From Neoechinorhynchus agilis (taxonomy: Eukaryota > Acanthocephala), in contig CM121341.1 of NCBI GenBank assembly GCA_051530055.1, forward strand, positions 3,286,001-3,350,000: 64,000 nucleotides of DNA, written 5' to 3'. Below the pieces are notes generated by a model. The model was not told the origin of the DNA, did not search any database, and saw nothing but the letters and a program-made list of their open reading frames with translations. Positions 1-11,334 of this stretch are shown one piece after another. Every line of letters begins with the position of its first letter. Positions within the stretch are counted from its first letter, which is position 1. The translations under genes were made by a program, and so were the position numbers.

Positions 1-1000
1 CTTTGTCTTATTTCCAAGATATCGGATTACGAATCTTGCGATATTAATTATAGAAATTTGCTGGAAGCGTATGAACGAATTCCAGATGAATCAAGACGAA
101 TAATTTTCAGAACCTTACCCACGGAAGTTGCATTTTGGTTCTAATGTTTAAGCAGAGATTGCCAATCTTCAACCGAAACTTTCGGTACTGTGCTAACGAG
201 TTGATGAATCATCTTCACAAGAGGCTCTGTTTCTCATCAAGAACATACTCTTTATTCCAAAATTGCTGTATAAGCTGTGCATAGCACCCTTTTTAGACAT
301 AAAGATAAGCTGACAAAATTAGACGAGCAGCCGATATTTCTCTGCCAGCTTATTTGGGATCGTATGAAGAAAGCCGCAAAATAGCTAAATTCGTTTTTGG
401 CGAGAATTACACTTTGGATGAAGATTTCGTGGAGGCGCTTTATCTTTGATGTGGAAATTTATTTAGCGAGCAGGTACCCGTCAATGGTTGCAAAGAATCA
501 GTTTGGGACTCACCCCTCGTAGCGAGAATTCACAACTCTTTAATTTCAGATTCTCGTGACCTGGTGAACCGAACTCGATTGGCGGCAGTCTCTACAAGAG
601 AATCCGGTGCTTGGCTCAGCTATCCCAATCGCTTCTATGGGCACCCTTCTCTCCAACGGGACAGTAAGGATTGCAGTGTCCCTGAGACTCGGGGTACCGA
701 TGTGCGCATCGCATCGCTGCCGTTACGGAGCGACCATGGAATAACCGGGATGCCATGGTATCGTCTGTCGGCAATCAGCCGGCAGGTACTCACGGCACGC
801 CGAAGTAAACGCAACATCCTAGAGCCGAGCAATCATTGCCGACTCGATGGCTGTGTACCGGACGGTGTCACAGTTTTCCGTGGCGAGGGGAGGAAAAACA
901 ATCTTGCGATATTAATTATAAAAATTTGCTGTGGTGAGACAACGCAGAGATTAGTGCTTAGTTCCAATGTTTAGCTCTTGGACTGCACGTCGCCGAAGCC
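1..1000 (+). mobile_element. R2-like LINE fragment, broken
   Basis: This is the 3' part of a non-LTR retrotransposon of the type with a restriction-enzyme-like endonuclease. A stretch near 310-450 reads like the tail of the reverse transcriptase (ADISLPA and LGSYE motifs), and 480-900 matches the start of the C-terminal domain. The same segments recur at 13814-14161, 12297-12936 and 19663-20841. Frames are interrupted in several places, so it is not functional. A short segment at about 31-60 recurs at about 901-930, so a small internal duplication or a second fragment is present. Confidence 0.7.
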
Positions 1001-1099
1001 GAATGGAATGAATTAATGCATTTCAGGTTACGATACCAGAATTTATTGGGCCTCATGGAAAACGGAGCGTAGGAATGGGGAGGTGCGAGGTCAAGGGAG

Positions 1100-2150
1100 T
1101 ATGAAACGGATTAGGATTACGAGTGTTATGCACTTGTGAAAATAAGAATAAAATGTGCTAAAAATTGTCGTGGTAGGGTTGATAGGCGTTTTGATTGTTT
1201 GATGAAAATAGCATCAAAGCATCTGGTGAGAGGGGGAAAGTAAGCTGTGAAAATTTTGGATGCTCTTCTATGAAACATTTCAAGGCGGCAGATTTTAGAT
1301 TCGGAATGGTTGCAAAAGACGGGATAACCGTAGGTGAGGGATGGTAGGATAAAGAGGAAGAAAAATTTGGAGAGATCGGCTGAAGGGATCTTTGAATGTC
1401 GGAGGTTTTTGAGAAGGTAAATTTTAAAAGTGTTGTGCTTGAGGGAGGGAGCGATGTGCGGGAACCATTTCAAATTTGATTGAAACTGGATACCCAGAAT
1501 TCTTAGGGAAGTTACTCGTATAATATCGTTTAGAAGCTCAAGGTGATTGGTACCGAAATCTTTTGAGTGTGATTTCTTTAGAGGTTAAAGAAAGGGAGAG
1601 GTGGGGTAGTGAATGGGTGATGAGGTGATATCGCCGGCGTATAAGAAGAGTTTAGAACGAGAGGAGGGAGGTTTGAGGTTCTTTAGGAAAATATTAAAGA
1701 GAAGTGGTGAAAGCACCTTGATGGACGCCTTTGGCGAGGGTCATCGAGGAGGTAGCTCGGCATTGAAAGTATTGTTGGCGATTGTGACGATAAGATTCGA
1801 GCCAACGGATCTGCCACAAGTTGAGACCAAAATCGGAGAAGGGCCGGAGAAGGAGTGAATGGTCCACGGAGTCGAAAGCGTTCGATAAATCAAGTTGAAT
1901 GAGACGGGTGACTTTAGAGGGATTACTGTCGAGGTTACTTAAGAGCGTGTTATAAATGCAAAGTACAGCGTCGGTTGCGGAAAATTCAGGTCGAATGCCG
2001 AATTGTAGGGGCGATAACCTGTCGTTGAGAGGTGGAAGAAGGCGAGATTTAAAACATTTTTCGATGGTTTTTGAAAGAGCGGCGGGTAGAATGGAAATTG
2101 GACGGAATGATTCGGCAGAAATAGGATGTCCTGCTTTTAAGCATTAACTC
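1100..2150 (-). mobile_element. Jockey-type LINE reverse transcriptase fragment
   Basis: Minus-strand translation between about 1600 and 2100 gives reverse transcriptase blocks: a DLSNAFDSVDH motif A and an HQGA motif B. The portion near 1126-1473 gives the C-terminal tail that ends in LPSLTYGYPVF and LEMFHRRASKIF. The same tail occurs at 26577-26789 and on the plus strand at 45960-46080, so this is a dispersed family. The copy is frameshifted and lacks the endonuclease part. Confidence 0.7.
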
Positions 2151-2446
2151 GCTATGATCTTTTCCTTCTGCGCTCATAAAGGTAACCATAAGGTAAAATT
2201 GGTTGCCGATCGATCTTTAAATAGCATAATCTCGCATTTGATTTGGAGGAGCCTATCAAAGCTTCTTTTGGGGATATTTATAGTCGCTTAAAGAATAGAA
2301 CAGTTAGATGATTTTTGAACAATATTATTTTTCCTGAAAACGAATGGAAGACGCTTTTTCAAATACTATTTTAGCAATGATGATATCAAAATGATAACGC
2401 AAATATCAATGATCGTATAAATCCTCGTCTAAATCACGAATTTTGT

Positions 2447-2718
2447 TCATCTTTCTCTTTCTTGAAAATTTGGCCTCATCTCCAAAGCAATGTCTTCAAT
2501 ACCCTTCGCCCTTTGAGGAGGCTCAATAATTTCAATTTTCATTTCATTTTTAATCTCAACAAAGCAAACCGTAGTAAAATCGCTTTCTTTTAATGGAGTT
2601 CCCATATTATCCATATCGACATCTTTTAAGCTGTACTTTATCCATTTGGAAGGATCGTGGAAAAATGAAATTTGTGGGAATTGAATAGCACGTTTTGGGA
2701 ATAAAGGATTTTCATCGG
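2447..2718 (-). pseudogene. TSSC4-like C-terminal remnant, copy A
   Basis: Minus-strand reading gives a segment with WIKYSLKDVDMDN, matching copy B at 17826-18131. The motif resembles the conserved W-x-x-Y-S-L-D-D-V block of TSSC4, a U5 snRNP assembly factor. Relative to copy B, 19 nt are missing near 2482, which shifts the frame and ends the protein early. No convincing upstream exon is visible. The family assignment rests on one short motif and is tentative; the loss relative to copy B is seen directly. Confidence 0.45.
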
Positions 2719-2794
2719 AATTTTAACATTTTCTCAAAGTTTGCCATCTAAAACACGAACATTAGCGTTATCCTACGGACTGGTAATCCGTGTT

Positions 2795-2915
2795 CTTGAA
2801 CTCATTGTCCAGTGCAACCGATGGAAGGCAATAGAGCCTGCATATCAGCTTAAAATTACCATTGAAAAGGCAGTGGTGCTCTAGCTCAGAGGTTCCAGTG
2901 GACAATGAGTCAAGG
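2795..2915. other. Long hairpin, copy A
   Basis: The arm TTGAACTCATTGTCCA pairs with TGGACAATGAGTCAA about 90 nt downstream, with some extra pairing outside. The sequence is almost unchanged in copy B (18205-18330). No coding frame explains it. It could be a structured RNA, a remnant of an inverted-repeat element, or chance. Confidence 0.35.
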
Positions 2916-5243
2916 AACGGGCTTTTATAAATATGTTGCAAGGCTAATGTTCGAAATTAGTGAACTCAAATCTGGATTGGCAAAACAACCAATAGAAAGA
3001 AATCGTTTATGTCAGTTTAGAATAATTTTAATGTCTTCAAAATGCTTTGAGAAAACATGACTTCCAAATCGACGACATTTCATCCGCTTCAAAAGACGAG
3101 TTCAATGTTATCAAAACGGTCCATGAGACACCAATGCGAGGAAAGCCTTTGCAAATGTGGACAGCCTATAATCAAGATTATCGTAGTCTACTAAACCATT
3201 AAGAGTTGTTTACCACAGTTCAAACTTTTATTTTAAATCACAGCGACGAAGGCATTCTACTTTCATCAAAGGGAAAAATTGGTAACGATATCGAAATGCG
3301 CGAAATTCCAAGTGGCAAAGGACATGGAACTCGGATGGATCATCAAAAAAAGAGTAATTCAACCGTTTCATTTTTACTTTTAATCAAGTCGTTTACTTAA
3401 TCAATGCATTTATTGGTGTTTGATTAGTGCAATTTAAATTTTTAAAAAAAGTCGACGCATGCTAATTCTAAAATTTTATCTCAGAATCGCATTGTATTCC
3501 TTAGGACCAAATGGCCGCTAATCTTCCAATACATTGGATTTTCACGATTATGCATAAATGTAAATCGCATTTTGAAATTTCCACAGGTTACAACCAGTAG
3601 CATTATTCAACTTTCAGTCTCGATTCATCTTTGGAACAAAAGATATAAAATGAACTAATTCGATTTGTAACGAACACACTGGAGTTTAAGCGGTGTTTTG
3701 ACAGGAAAAAATTATGCAGCTAAAAATTTGATAACTTCAGCATTGTCGACTTTTTTGTTTTTTAGAGTTTAAATCAGCTTGATTATTTCTTGCTGCATAA
3801 AAAGCAAAATGATCTTATCGATATGTCAAAGTAACTTCGAAATTAACACTGTGATTTTTCGATGCGTTTTAAAATGCTATTTACCAATATACTTCTACCG
3901 GATTTTATGAAGGCTTTTAAAAGGAACAGAAGATTTGCTGTTAATTTGCATTTCTGAATGACTTCGCTTTAATGACGAATGTTCTCCAAGTGCTGTCTTT
4001 TTTGGGACATTGTGAAGAATTTCTTTTCCAAAAAATAACCAAGGTATTTTTTGTTGTTTGGAATGAGAGCTGATAATGCAATCGCTTGTATAAAAATTGC
4101 GAATGTTCAGGTTACTTGTAGGTTATTGGACGAGCTGCACAAGAAAAATCTATTTACCATAAATTGCCCGGTCATTTTTAGCCAATCAGCGCTCGATACT
4201 AAAATTGTTATTTATTTCTAGGAACGGTGATGGTTGAGAGTAATTATTTAGTAAAATTACATTATTTAAGGTTATTCCATTCTCGCGAATGATTGAATAC
4301 CTTTAAATGAAATCTTAAGTTTCTCTTTATGAATTTTATCTTAAAAGTAAACGCCGATTTATTCCTGTTGATGATCGAGGCGGAGTCAGACGAGATATGT
4401 AGAAATGTTAAATAGAATCGCTTCCAACCGTTTTCCTTCCATATAAATGCAACTTTTTCGTGTTGAATGTTCGATATGTTTAGATTTTAAGTCCAAAATA
4501 ACTCATGCAAATCTCATGTTTAATTTTTTGGACTGATAGTTTTTGTAAGTTTCTTAGCTTCTCGGCTAATATTTTACAAAAACTTAAATATAGAAACTGA
4601 TGCATATTTCATAATAAATTTCATTTAATGTTCCTACAAAGAAGTATCAAAGTCCAAAGCGATTGCATAAGTGGCATAAATCGTGTTTACAAATAGTTAA
4701 TTTACACGATTAAAGAATGAAGGCATTTTGGAAAATCTATCAAAGATTTAAAGTCGATTTACATTTATTATAGACAATGATGGGATTCTCCATTTTTTTA
4801 ACTTAAAAGCTATTCCTCGGGGAAACGCATACAATCTTATCACGAGCAATATTCGATCAATGATTTCTTTCAACATTAATTTCAATTTGACGTTATGACA
4901 ATAATATTCGTATGCTTTTTTCTCCTTTGAGCAAATACCTTCAGGGTTTTCTTTATTGTTGCAAAATGGCATTTGTAAATGTCCAGTAATATGTAGTTAT
5001 TTAAATCCATTGTACTTCTACGTTCATAGTATTCTGGTGGTAAAATTTCGTCAAACTTAACTTATAAAAATGTATATTTTTAAACTTTTACGCTTCTGAA
5101 CATCAAGGCTATCTTGATAATAAAAAATTCAATTCATTGTGTATCAATATAGAAAGTACAGTTTAACTATGCTTTCGAATAAAAAAAGATGGGTTTAGAG
5201 AATCGAATCTTTGTTCATTAAGTATCTATTCACTGATCTCGAA

Positions 5244-6242
5244 ATGACCATGAGTAAAAAGGAAGACGAGAAAATTCAACGGAGTAATCCATTGGATTCT
5301 GATACTTACAAAGATTTAATCACTATGTCTATCGCAAGCAGCCTGCACGGTTATCTCACTCAACATGGCATCTATATTTGGATCATCCAAAACTTTGAAT
5401 ACTTCAGACAGCGACAACGGTTTTCTCTTTGCAAACAATCGAAAAGTGCCACCCGCCACAGTCCCTCCGTTAATGAAAAGTTTTATCGGTTTCCACCTAC
5501 CAATCGTAAAAGACCATCGCTTTGGGCTATAAATCCAAATTACAAAAAAGGAATACCGAATAGAAAACGAAGTATTGATTCATTCACAGGAGATCAAGGG
5601 GCCGTGGAGGCACGCCGTCCGAAAAATACACCCCATCATTCGCAGCAATGCGATGCCACTTTCGACCTTCAAAATAATCCATTCATAAACAATCCGACGA
5701 ACACTAATGGATTCATTTTTAATAGTCCACTAAATGTACCGCCTGCGGATATAAATGCCGGCATCGGTCAAAATTCTTTTGCCTATTTCGACAAACAAAA
5801 CCCGGAATTCGGATTCCAACCGCTTTTAAATGCGTACAATTCGACCGCAGTAGCTACAAATCCCCAAGTTTCCACGAATGTGGCAACAAATCCGACTTAT
5901 GGATATCAAGGTCAACAGTTGGTCCAACAACAGTTTTTCAACAATGGACAAGTTCAAAATGCTCAACATTACTCTAATGGCTATCATGGAGGCCAAAGCA
6001 CTTACCAAAATACTCCACAAACCATGCAATTCTATCAACCAAATAACGATTTTAATTTCAATCAGCAACAACCTACACAAAACGTACAGATTTCCTCTCA
6101 AAACCAATGTGCTCCTCAGAATTATTTAAATGCAAGCGAAGTGATTAAACGTCAATTTCCAGTCCAAAACGAAGCAAGAGATCAAGCCTTTGAACCTAAT
6201 AGTAGACCCTCGAACGATCCTCCTTTTACTGAACCAAATTGA
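5244..6242 (+). CDS. Forkhead-domain protein, copy A (diverged DNA-binding helix)
   Basis: Forkhead proteins are winged-helix transcription factors. Starting at the ATG at 5244, the forkhead domain covers roughly residues 14-105 (YKDLITMSIASSLHG ... RFPPTNRK ... WAINPNY), followed by a long Gln/Asn-rich tail with no recognisable domain. The open frame extends upstream to 5211 without an ATG, so 5244 is the best start unless there is an upstream exon. The coding region is intronless. Compared with copy B, the recognition helix is altered: WKNAIRHNLSIN in B reads SKSATRHSPSVN here. It has lost the Trp, two Asn and the Leu that the family keeps, and gained a Pro inside the helix. The frame is fully open, so this is either a changed function or a very young pseudogene. 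Confidence 0.8.
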   Translation: MTMSKKEDEKIQRSNPLDSDTYKDLITMSIASSLHGYLTQHGIYIWIIQNFEYFRQRQRFSLCKQSKSATRHSPSVNEKFYRFPPTNRKRPSLWAINPNYKKGIPNRKRSIDSFTGDQGAVEARRPKNTPHHSQQCDATFDLQNNPFINNPTNTNGFIFNSPLNVPPADINAGIGQNSFAYFDKQNPEFGFQPLLNAYNSTAVATNPQVSTNVATNPTYGYQGQQLVQQQFFNNGQVQNAQHYSNGYHGGQSTYQNTPQTMQFYQPNNDFNFNQQQPTQNVQISSQNQCAPQNYLNASEVIKRQFPVQNEARDQAFEPNSRPSNDPPFTEPN

Positions 6243-6397
6243 AATCAACGTTTAGAGCAACATTTAGTAGATGATTGCATATTCCAAGTGCAATCTTGAG
6301 TTGTGCCTCAAATAGTGTTGCGCATCTCTTAGATAAATTAGATTTAGCGTAAATTTAGTGATTATTGGCGGTTGGGGGATATTATAGCTGAGTTAAA

Positions 6398-6820
6398 TAT
6401 ATGACTGGATTTCACACGGTGATCAATGAGCTCATTTAAATGCTACTAACTTTTTCGTGCTAGTTTTTGTGATCGTCTATTCCAGTCCTACCAAAAAGAT
6501 GGTTGCAAAATTTAGACCAAAATGGAGTCCTAAATCTTGGTATAATTTTTCTTTATTAAAGGATCTAAATTGCACGTTGTGATGCTCCTCTTCGGAGCAC
6601 CTTTATTTTACGCGCTGTTTATGGATAAAAATTGCGCTGCGATATCCAAGAATAGTTGGTCACCATGATTTCGGATTCATCGACCGTTTTCAAGAGAATT
6701 TTCTCATAAGAATTGGCAAGGTATACTTTGGAGAATACACGCATTCGGAATGAACTTCGATATTTTAAAGAGATTATTGAAATCGACTATGCCATTATGG
6801 CATTAAACAAGTATTCTCTA
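6398..6820. other. Intergenic, dispersed repeat piece
   Basis: No gene is visible. A segment near 6595-6720 (GCGCTGTTTATGGATAAAAATT and following) recurs at about 8597-8830, so it is a dispersed repeat of unknown class. Confidence 0.5.
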
Positions 6821-6824
6821 ATAA

Positions 6825-7245
6825 GTTTCATACAATGGTAGCGTTTATACATCCTAATGAAAAGGAATTATAAAAATGGTCAAAGAAATTGACATTACAG
6901 TTGACTACTTCCCTCTTATGATCATCTTCCTCGCGATTGTGAAGATAAGATTCGAGCCAGCGGATATGCCACAAGTTGAGACCAAAATCGGAGAAGGGCC
7001 GGAGAAGGAGTGAATGGTCCACGGAGTCGAAAGCGTTCGATAAATCAAGTTGAATGAGACGGGTGAAACGGGAGGGATTACTGTCGAGGTTACTTAAGAG
7101 CGTGTTATAAATGTAAAGTACAGCGCCGGTTGCAGAAAATTTGGGCCAGAAGCCAAATTGTAGGGGCGATAACTTTTCCTGGAGTGAAAAAAGGCGAGAT
7201 TTAAAACACTTTTCGATGATTTTTGAATGGATATTTGACGGAATA
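6825..7245 (-). mobile_element. Jockey-type LINE reverse transcriptase fragment
   Basis: Minus-strand reading shows KIIEKCFKSRL, QFGF and the motif A block DLSNAFDSVDHSLLL, as at 1600-2100. It is truncated on both sides and abuts a Penelope-like end near 7245. Confidence 0.75.
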
Positions 7246-7880
7246 AACTTTTGGTTAACATAGACCCGGTCATAACCTATTTGATTTTGATTTATTTGAG
7301 ATATTTCGCGAGGTAACCTCGCCTCATCAGTCATCTAAAAATATGTTTTTCATCTTAAGTTTTTAAGCTCGAGTGCGCGGTATCGCCTAACCCGAAGGTC
7401 GGGGACCAATTATTCGCTCGGCTATACTGCGTTTTTCCATGATTTTAGTATTGATTTTTAACACGTCGCTGGTTAGAAGTTTCAAGCTAAAATTAGCTTT
7501 ATTTCCTTCCATTGTGTTGGACACAGCGATGTGTGAGACCTCCAAAACAAGACGTCTTTTTAAGTTTTGCTTTATTTCTATAAAGTTGGTGCCACCAAAA
7601 TCCACTCGATGCTTACATGTCTCTCGATGATTAGAGATTGCTGACGAATGCTCAAATCGACTGCAGACTTGCTATTGTTGTGCGACCCTCTTCTCGATGC
7701 CTTGTATCGTTTGTCCGATATAGACTTTCTCACACTGATCACAGTGAATTCTATAGATCTCATGGGTCGGTTCAGTTTTACCCTTCCTCTTGGATGTGAA
7801 TCCGATAGCGATTCCTTTAGTACTGTATAGACGAATTCCAACCTTCTTATTCATAATGGAGTAAATCAATTGATTCGTTT
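7246..7880 (-). mobile_element. Penelope-like element, 3' end with GIY-YIG endonuclease
   Basis: Minus-strand reading at about 7672-7869 gives IYRIHCDQCEKVYIGQT, the Cys-x2-Cys plus YIGQT signature of the GIY-YIG endonuclease that ends Penelope-like proteins. The lower-coordinate end carries a conserved non-coding terminus (about 7250-7340), seen again at 21290, 54090 and 55270, with a hammerhead-like core. The reverse transcriptase part is absent, so this is a truncated fragment. Confidence 0.75.
7304..7330 (-). other. Hammerhead-like core at Penelope-like end
   Basis: On the minus strand CTGATGA is followed by one G, a six-base-pair stem GCGAGG/CCTCGC closed by TTA, then GAAA. This is the C-U-G-A-N-G-A ... 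stem II ... G-A-A-A layout of a hammerhead, with one extra base before stem II. Stems I and III did not fold cleanly by eye. Confidence 0.5.
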
Positions 7881-8099
7881 CATCATCAATGAAGTGCGCT
7901 TCCCCGGTCTATAATCCTTTTGGGATATCCCCTCATTTTCAGCTCCTTTACTATAATCTCCCTTTCCCAGCCGAGATTTTATGGGTCATCGGTTGGTAAC
8001 TTGATCAGTGTGGTGGTCCTCATGGTAGATTCGTCTTGCGATAAAGTCCTAATTTTGCCTTGTGCAAGACGCTTGACAGGGACGTCCAGAAACGAGACC

Positions 8100-8310
8100 T
8101 CAAAGAGCTTCCATTTCGCACTGAATAGCTTCCGCTGATATATCATTAACTGTGCTCATCGCTTCAATTAATGAGTTCTTTAGAGTTTCAGTAACTCGTT
8201 TAAAGCATTTCTTTAGTGCGACATCCATAAGAGTGGAATACTTGGCTGATTCTCGTTCACTGTTCGTTGATTTGTTAAGAGAGTGGATGTTGAGCATCTT
8301 AGTTTAGCGA
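8100..8310 (-). mobile_element. LINE ORF1-like fragment
   Basis: Minus-strand reading (DVALKKCFKRVTETLKNSLIE) closely matches the segment at 33097-33402, which lies just upstream of a LINE endonuclease and reverse transcriptase. It is therefore probably the ORF1 of the jockey-type family. It is a short truncated copy. Confidence 0.5.
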
Positions 8311-10797
8311 ATATTTTTGCAGAATAGCACGTTTTTTATCGTTTGTAAAAACCCTATTAAACATCGTAAATTTTTCACTTGAGTTTTTGTTAGTAGGGAA
8401 AATCTATAAAAATTTGAGATTGCAAGAATCACTATGCAAAAAACCTAAACTCCATGTCTCATGACTACGATGGATTTCACAGGAAATAGGATGTATTCTT
8501 TGGTTTATTTAGAATTAGTTTTGTCACCAATTTTAGTCCGGATGGATCACGCCAAGTGGACACATCCACAAGCGTATTTCAAAATTCAAAACGCATGTCG
8601 TGCGCTGTTTATGGATAAAAATTGCGATGTCCGAGAATAGTTGATCTCCATCCTTTGCTGAAGTCTCGTGGTTGAGCCTAGCACAGTTGAGCGACAGATG
8701 ATTGAGTCTTAGAAGGTTAGATTTCGTTCTCCCTTCCTTTGTAGATGTAAAAAGTCGGGTGAGTGTACCACGACTTCGAGTTCATCGACCTTTTTTTCTA
8801 AAGATCAATCAGCTTGTTTTTCTTAAGACGTCCCACTCCAAAGGAGAATTTTCTCGTAAGAGCGAAAGATGCAGTGCAGAGAGATCTCGACCCACATTAA
8901 AATGTTTTATTCCTTCCAATCATTCTTATGTGACAATGGCGAATTTAAAATGAATAGAGCATCCTCTAAGAAAAACATGAGTTGCATTTTAAAATCAATT
9001 CTGATCTTAAGAAGGATATGGTCACCAAAAGCGAATTGAACAAAGCATAAGCTGTTAAGATCGAGCGATTAGAACAGCTTAGTTTGTGCAGTTAAAATTG
9101 TTGTTCGTAATACGATGAAAAAAGTTGTTTTTATACAATAATTTCCGTGATTAAGTTTTTTCTTTGATATTTTAATTCAGGCTCAAACAAAGCACAAAAT
9201 TAAGCGGTATAATTATGAAATTAAATAGAATTTTGCGGCAGCAACAGCTAGAAACTTGTTGTGCGTTAAACGAAACTGATACCGCTAAAACAGCATCGTC
9301 CAGCAACAACGAAAAAGGCTATATAAATTTGATTTACAGATCGATCGCCCATTCTTGCTATTAAATAGCAGCAAATTGATACTTTGTTAAATTGGTCTTG
9401 CTGATCGTAAAACAATCGATAACGATGAAATTATCGATTTGGGAAGTTGTAGTGTGAAAAAGGCTAAAAAATAATCAACAGATATTGATTTTTTAAATGT
9501 TGGTCAAAGAAATTGACATTACATTTGACTACTTCCCTCTTGTGATCACCTTCCTCAATTATCATCCGTATGAACCCCCGTTGAATTTTCTCTCATTGGG
9601 TAAACTTTTAAAGTTTCAGGGAATCGGCTGATGATTTCAATCTGACATTATGCCAAAAATGCGCCCAATGGGGACATTATACTTCGTCGTGTTTAAATCA
9701 CAGATAAAATTAAATTCTGCAATCGTGGCCTTCTCCATCTGTCCGAACTTGCGTTACGAAATCCCTTATAAAGAAAATCGAATCAACTAATGGGTGGCCG
9801 CGAAAAAAAAGGATTTCACAGTATTCTAATGTGATCGAGCCATTAGTGGCGAATTTGAAGCGAATTGGCCTTTATTGTTTCCTCTTCATTCGCAGTCTTC
9901 AAAGAATGAAACCCAGCAGGACCCGTGTTCCCCAATAGAGTCCTAAAACAATCTAGTCCCTGCTCATGTAAAAGGAAATCGATAATCTCCATAAGACGGT
10001 CAATACGATTCTATTGTTACTTACCAACGGCAGAATACTGATTCCGGTGAGTTTCGGTCTCGGTCAGCATTTCTATGACAAATCTACCCTTTGTCTACCA
10101 AACGCTAACATTCTCATTCACTAACACTAGACAAATCCCTGAATAAACGGACACCAAATTCAATGACAAACACGAACAATCAGTAAATTTTTGTTTCGTG
10201 ACATTCAACATATTTAGGGCTTTTCCCTACCAAATCAAATTTTGAACAAAATAAATGAGGAATATCCGGATACTTTATATTTCTAAGAAGCATGTCTTAG
10301 ATTTCCTCCTAAAAGTAATATATGATTCATTCTTAACCCAATCTGCCTCCCCTATAGGCTACAAGCTACTTGGTTTCTTGGGTGGTCCAAAAACTGTTGA
10401 GCTCTTAAACTAAAATTTTTATACCAATCCAAAACTAACAATTTTGCAGTACAATATTAGAGAATTCTAAATCCATTTTATAAAATTAGCCCATTGTCGT
10501 TTACCAAATCTTTTTTAGATTTTATTTAATAAACGTTTTATTAGGTAATTGAGCAAATTTCAATCACGCACTTTGAGTAGCCGCCCATTCCAATAATGAG
10601 AAGCATTGCTGTATCTTCTAATTTTTCCCTTGAAAAGCACTTGGATGGGTGGCAATCAACTAGTTCAAAGGAAGCAAATCATTTTAGCTGCTTGCTAAGT
10701 TTTTTTAACTGAAAAGTAAAGAAAATAAATAATTTATGTTCGAAAATTTACCGACGATCTGATCAAAATAAATATAATCTTAGCGTTCGAATTGTAT
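8311..10797. other. Long AT-rich stretch without a recognised gene
   Basis: I see no supported gene. Contents: a dispersed repeat near 8597-8830 shared with 6595-6720, and a LINE-related segment near 9502-9545 shared with 6875-6925. A 49-codon open frame starts at ATG 9214, but nothing else supports it. Confidence 0.4.
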
Positions 10798-11296
10798 TTT
10801 AGGATCTGTATATTTCTTTTACATTTAATTTTCTCATAATAATTCTGAAGAACATTTTCGTGATGACTAGAAATGTGAAATAAACCAAGTTTAAGAATTC
10901 ATTTTATTCCATCATCGGGGGAGCTAGCAGGCAAAATTTCAAAGTCGAGTGTATATATTTCAACTGATTCGATCAGTGATTATCAAATCTAAAAAATGAG
11001 TATGTAAGGTCGCCAACAAACGACATAATTGTTCGTCCCGCATTAACGAATCAAAAGGAAAACAATCCTGTCATCTGTTTGTGACCAATACCTGCTTATT
11101 TTTTAGATAGAATTGACAATGACTGCTAATTGTGGGTTGAAATCTTGCCCGCTAACTCCCCCGATGATGGAATACAATAAATTCCGAAACCTATGTCATT
11201 TCATCTTTATAGTGCTCACGAAAATGTTTCTGGAATTACTATGAGAAATTTAAATGGAAAAGAAATATACAGATTCTCAAAATAAGAATAGTCAAA
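10798..11296. mobile_element. Foldback (inverted-repeat) element, about 0.5 kb
   Basis: The two halves are imperfect reverse complements over about 200 nt each. For example ATTCCATCATCGGGGGAG at 10906-10923 pairs with CTCCCCCGATGATGGAAT at 11156-11173, and GATCTGTATATTTCTTTT near 10803 pairs with the reverse complement near 11265-11285. There is no coding capacity. It fits a MITE or foldback DNA transposon; the transposase family is not identifiable. Confidence 0.7.
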
Positions 11297-11334
11297 AAAT
11301 TTCATCCTTCGCAAATAAGAATAATGGCAATTCA

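Larger units (their letters stand above)
2295..6397. repeat. Segmental duplication, copy A
   Basis: From about 2295 to 3870 this region matches about 17690-19020, and from about 4060 to 6397 it matches about 24240-26405, in the same order and orientation. Non-coding parts such as 2750-2940 and 5000-5200 are nearly identical to their partners. Copy A is colinear and short, while copy B is split by about 5 kb. It holds a frameshifted TSSC4-like remnant, a conserved hairpin (2795-2915) and forkhead gene A. I see no other gene in 2720-5240. Confidence 0.85.

Noticed and set aside
9214-9363. 49-codon open frame
   Set aside because: No acceptor site, homologue or second copy supports it; kept only as a note on the intergenic region.
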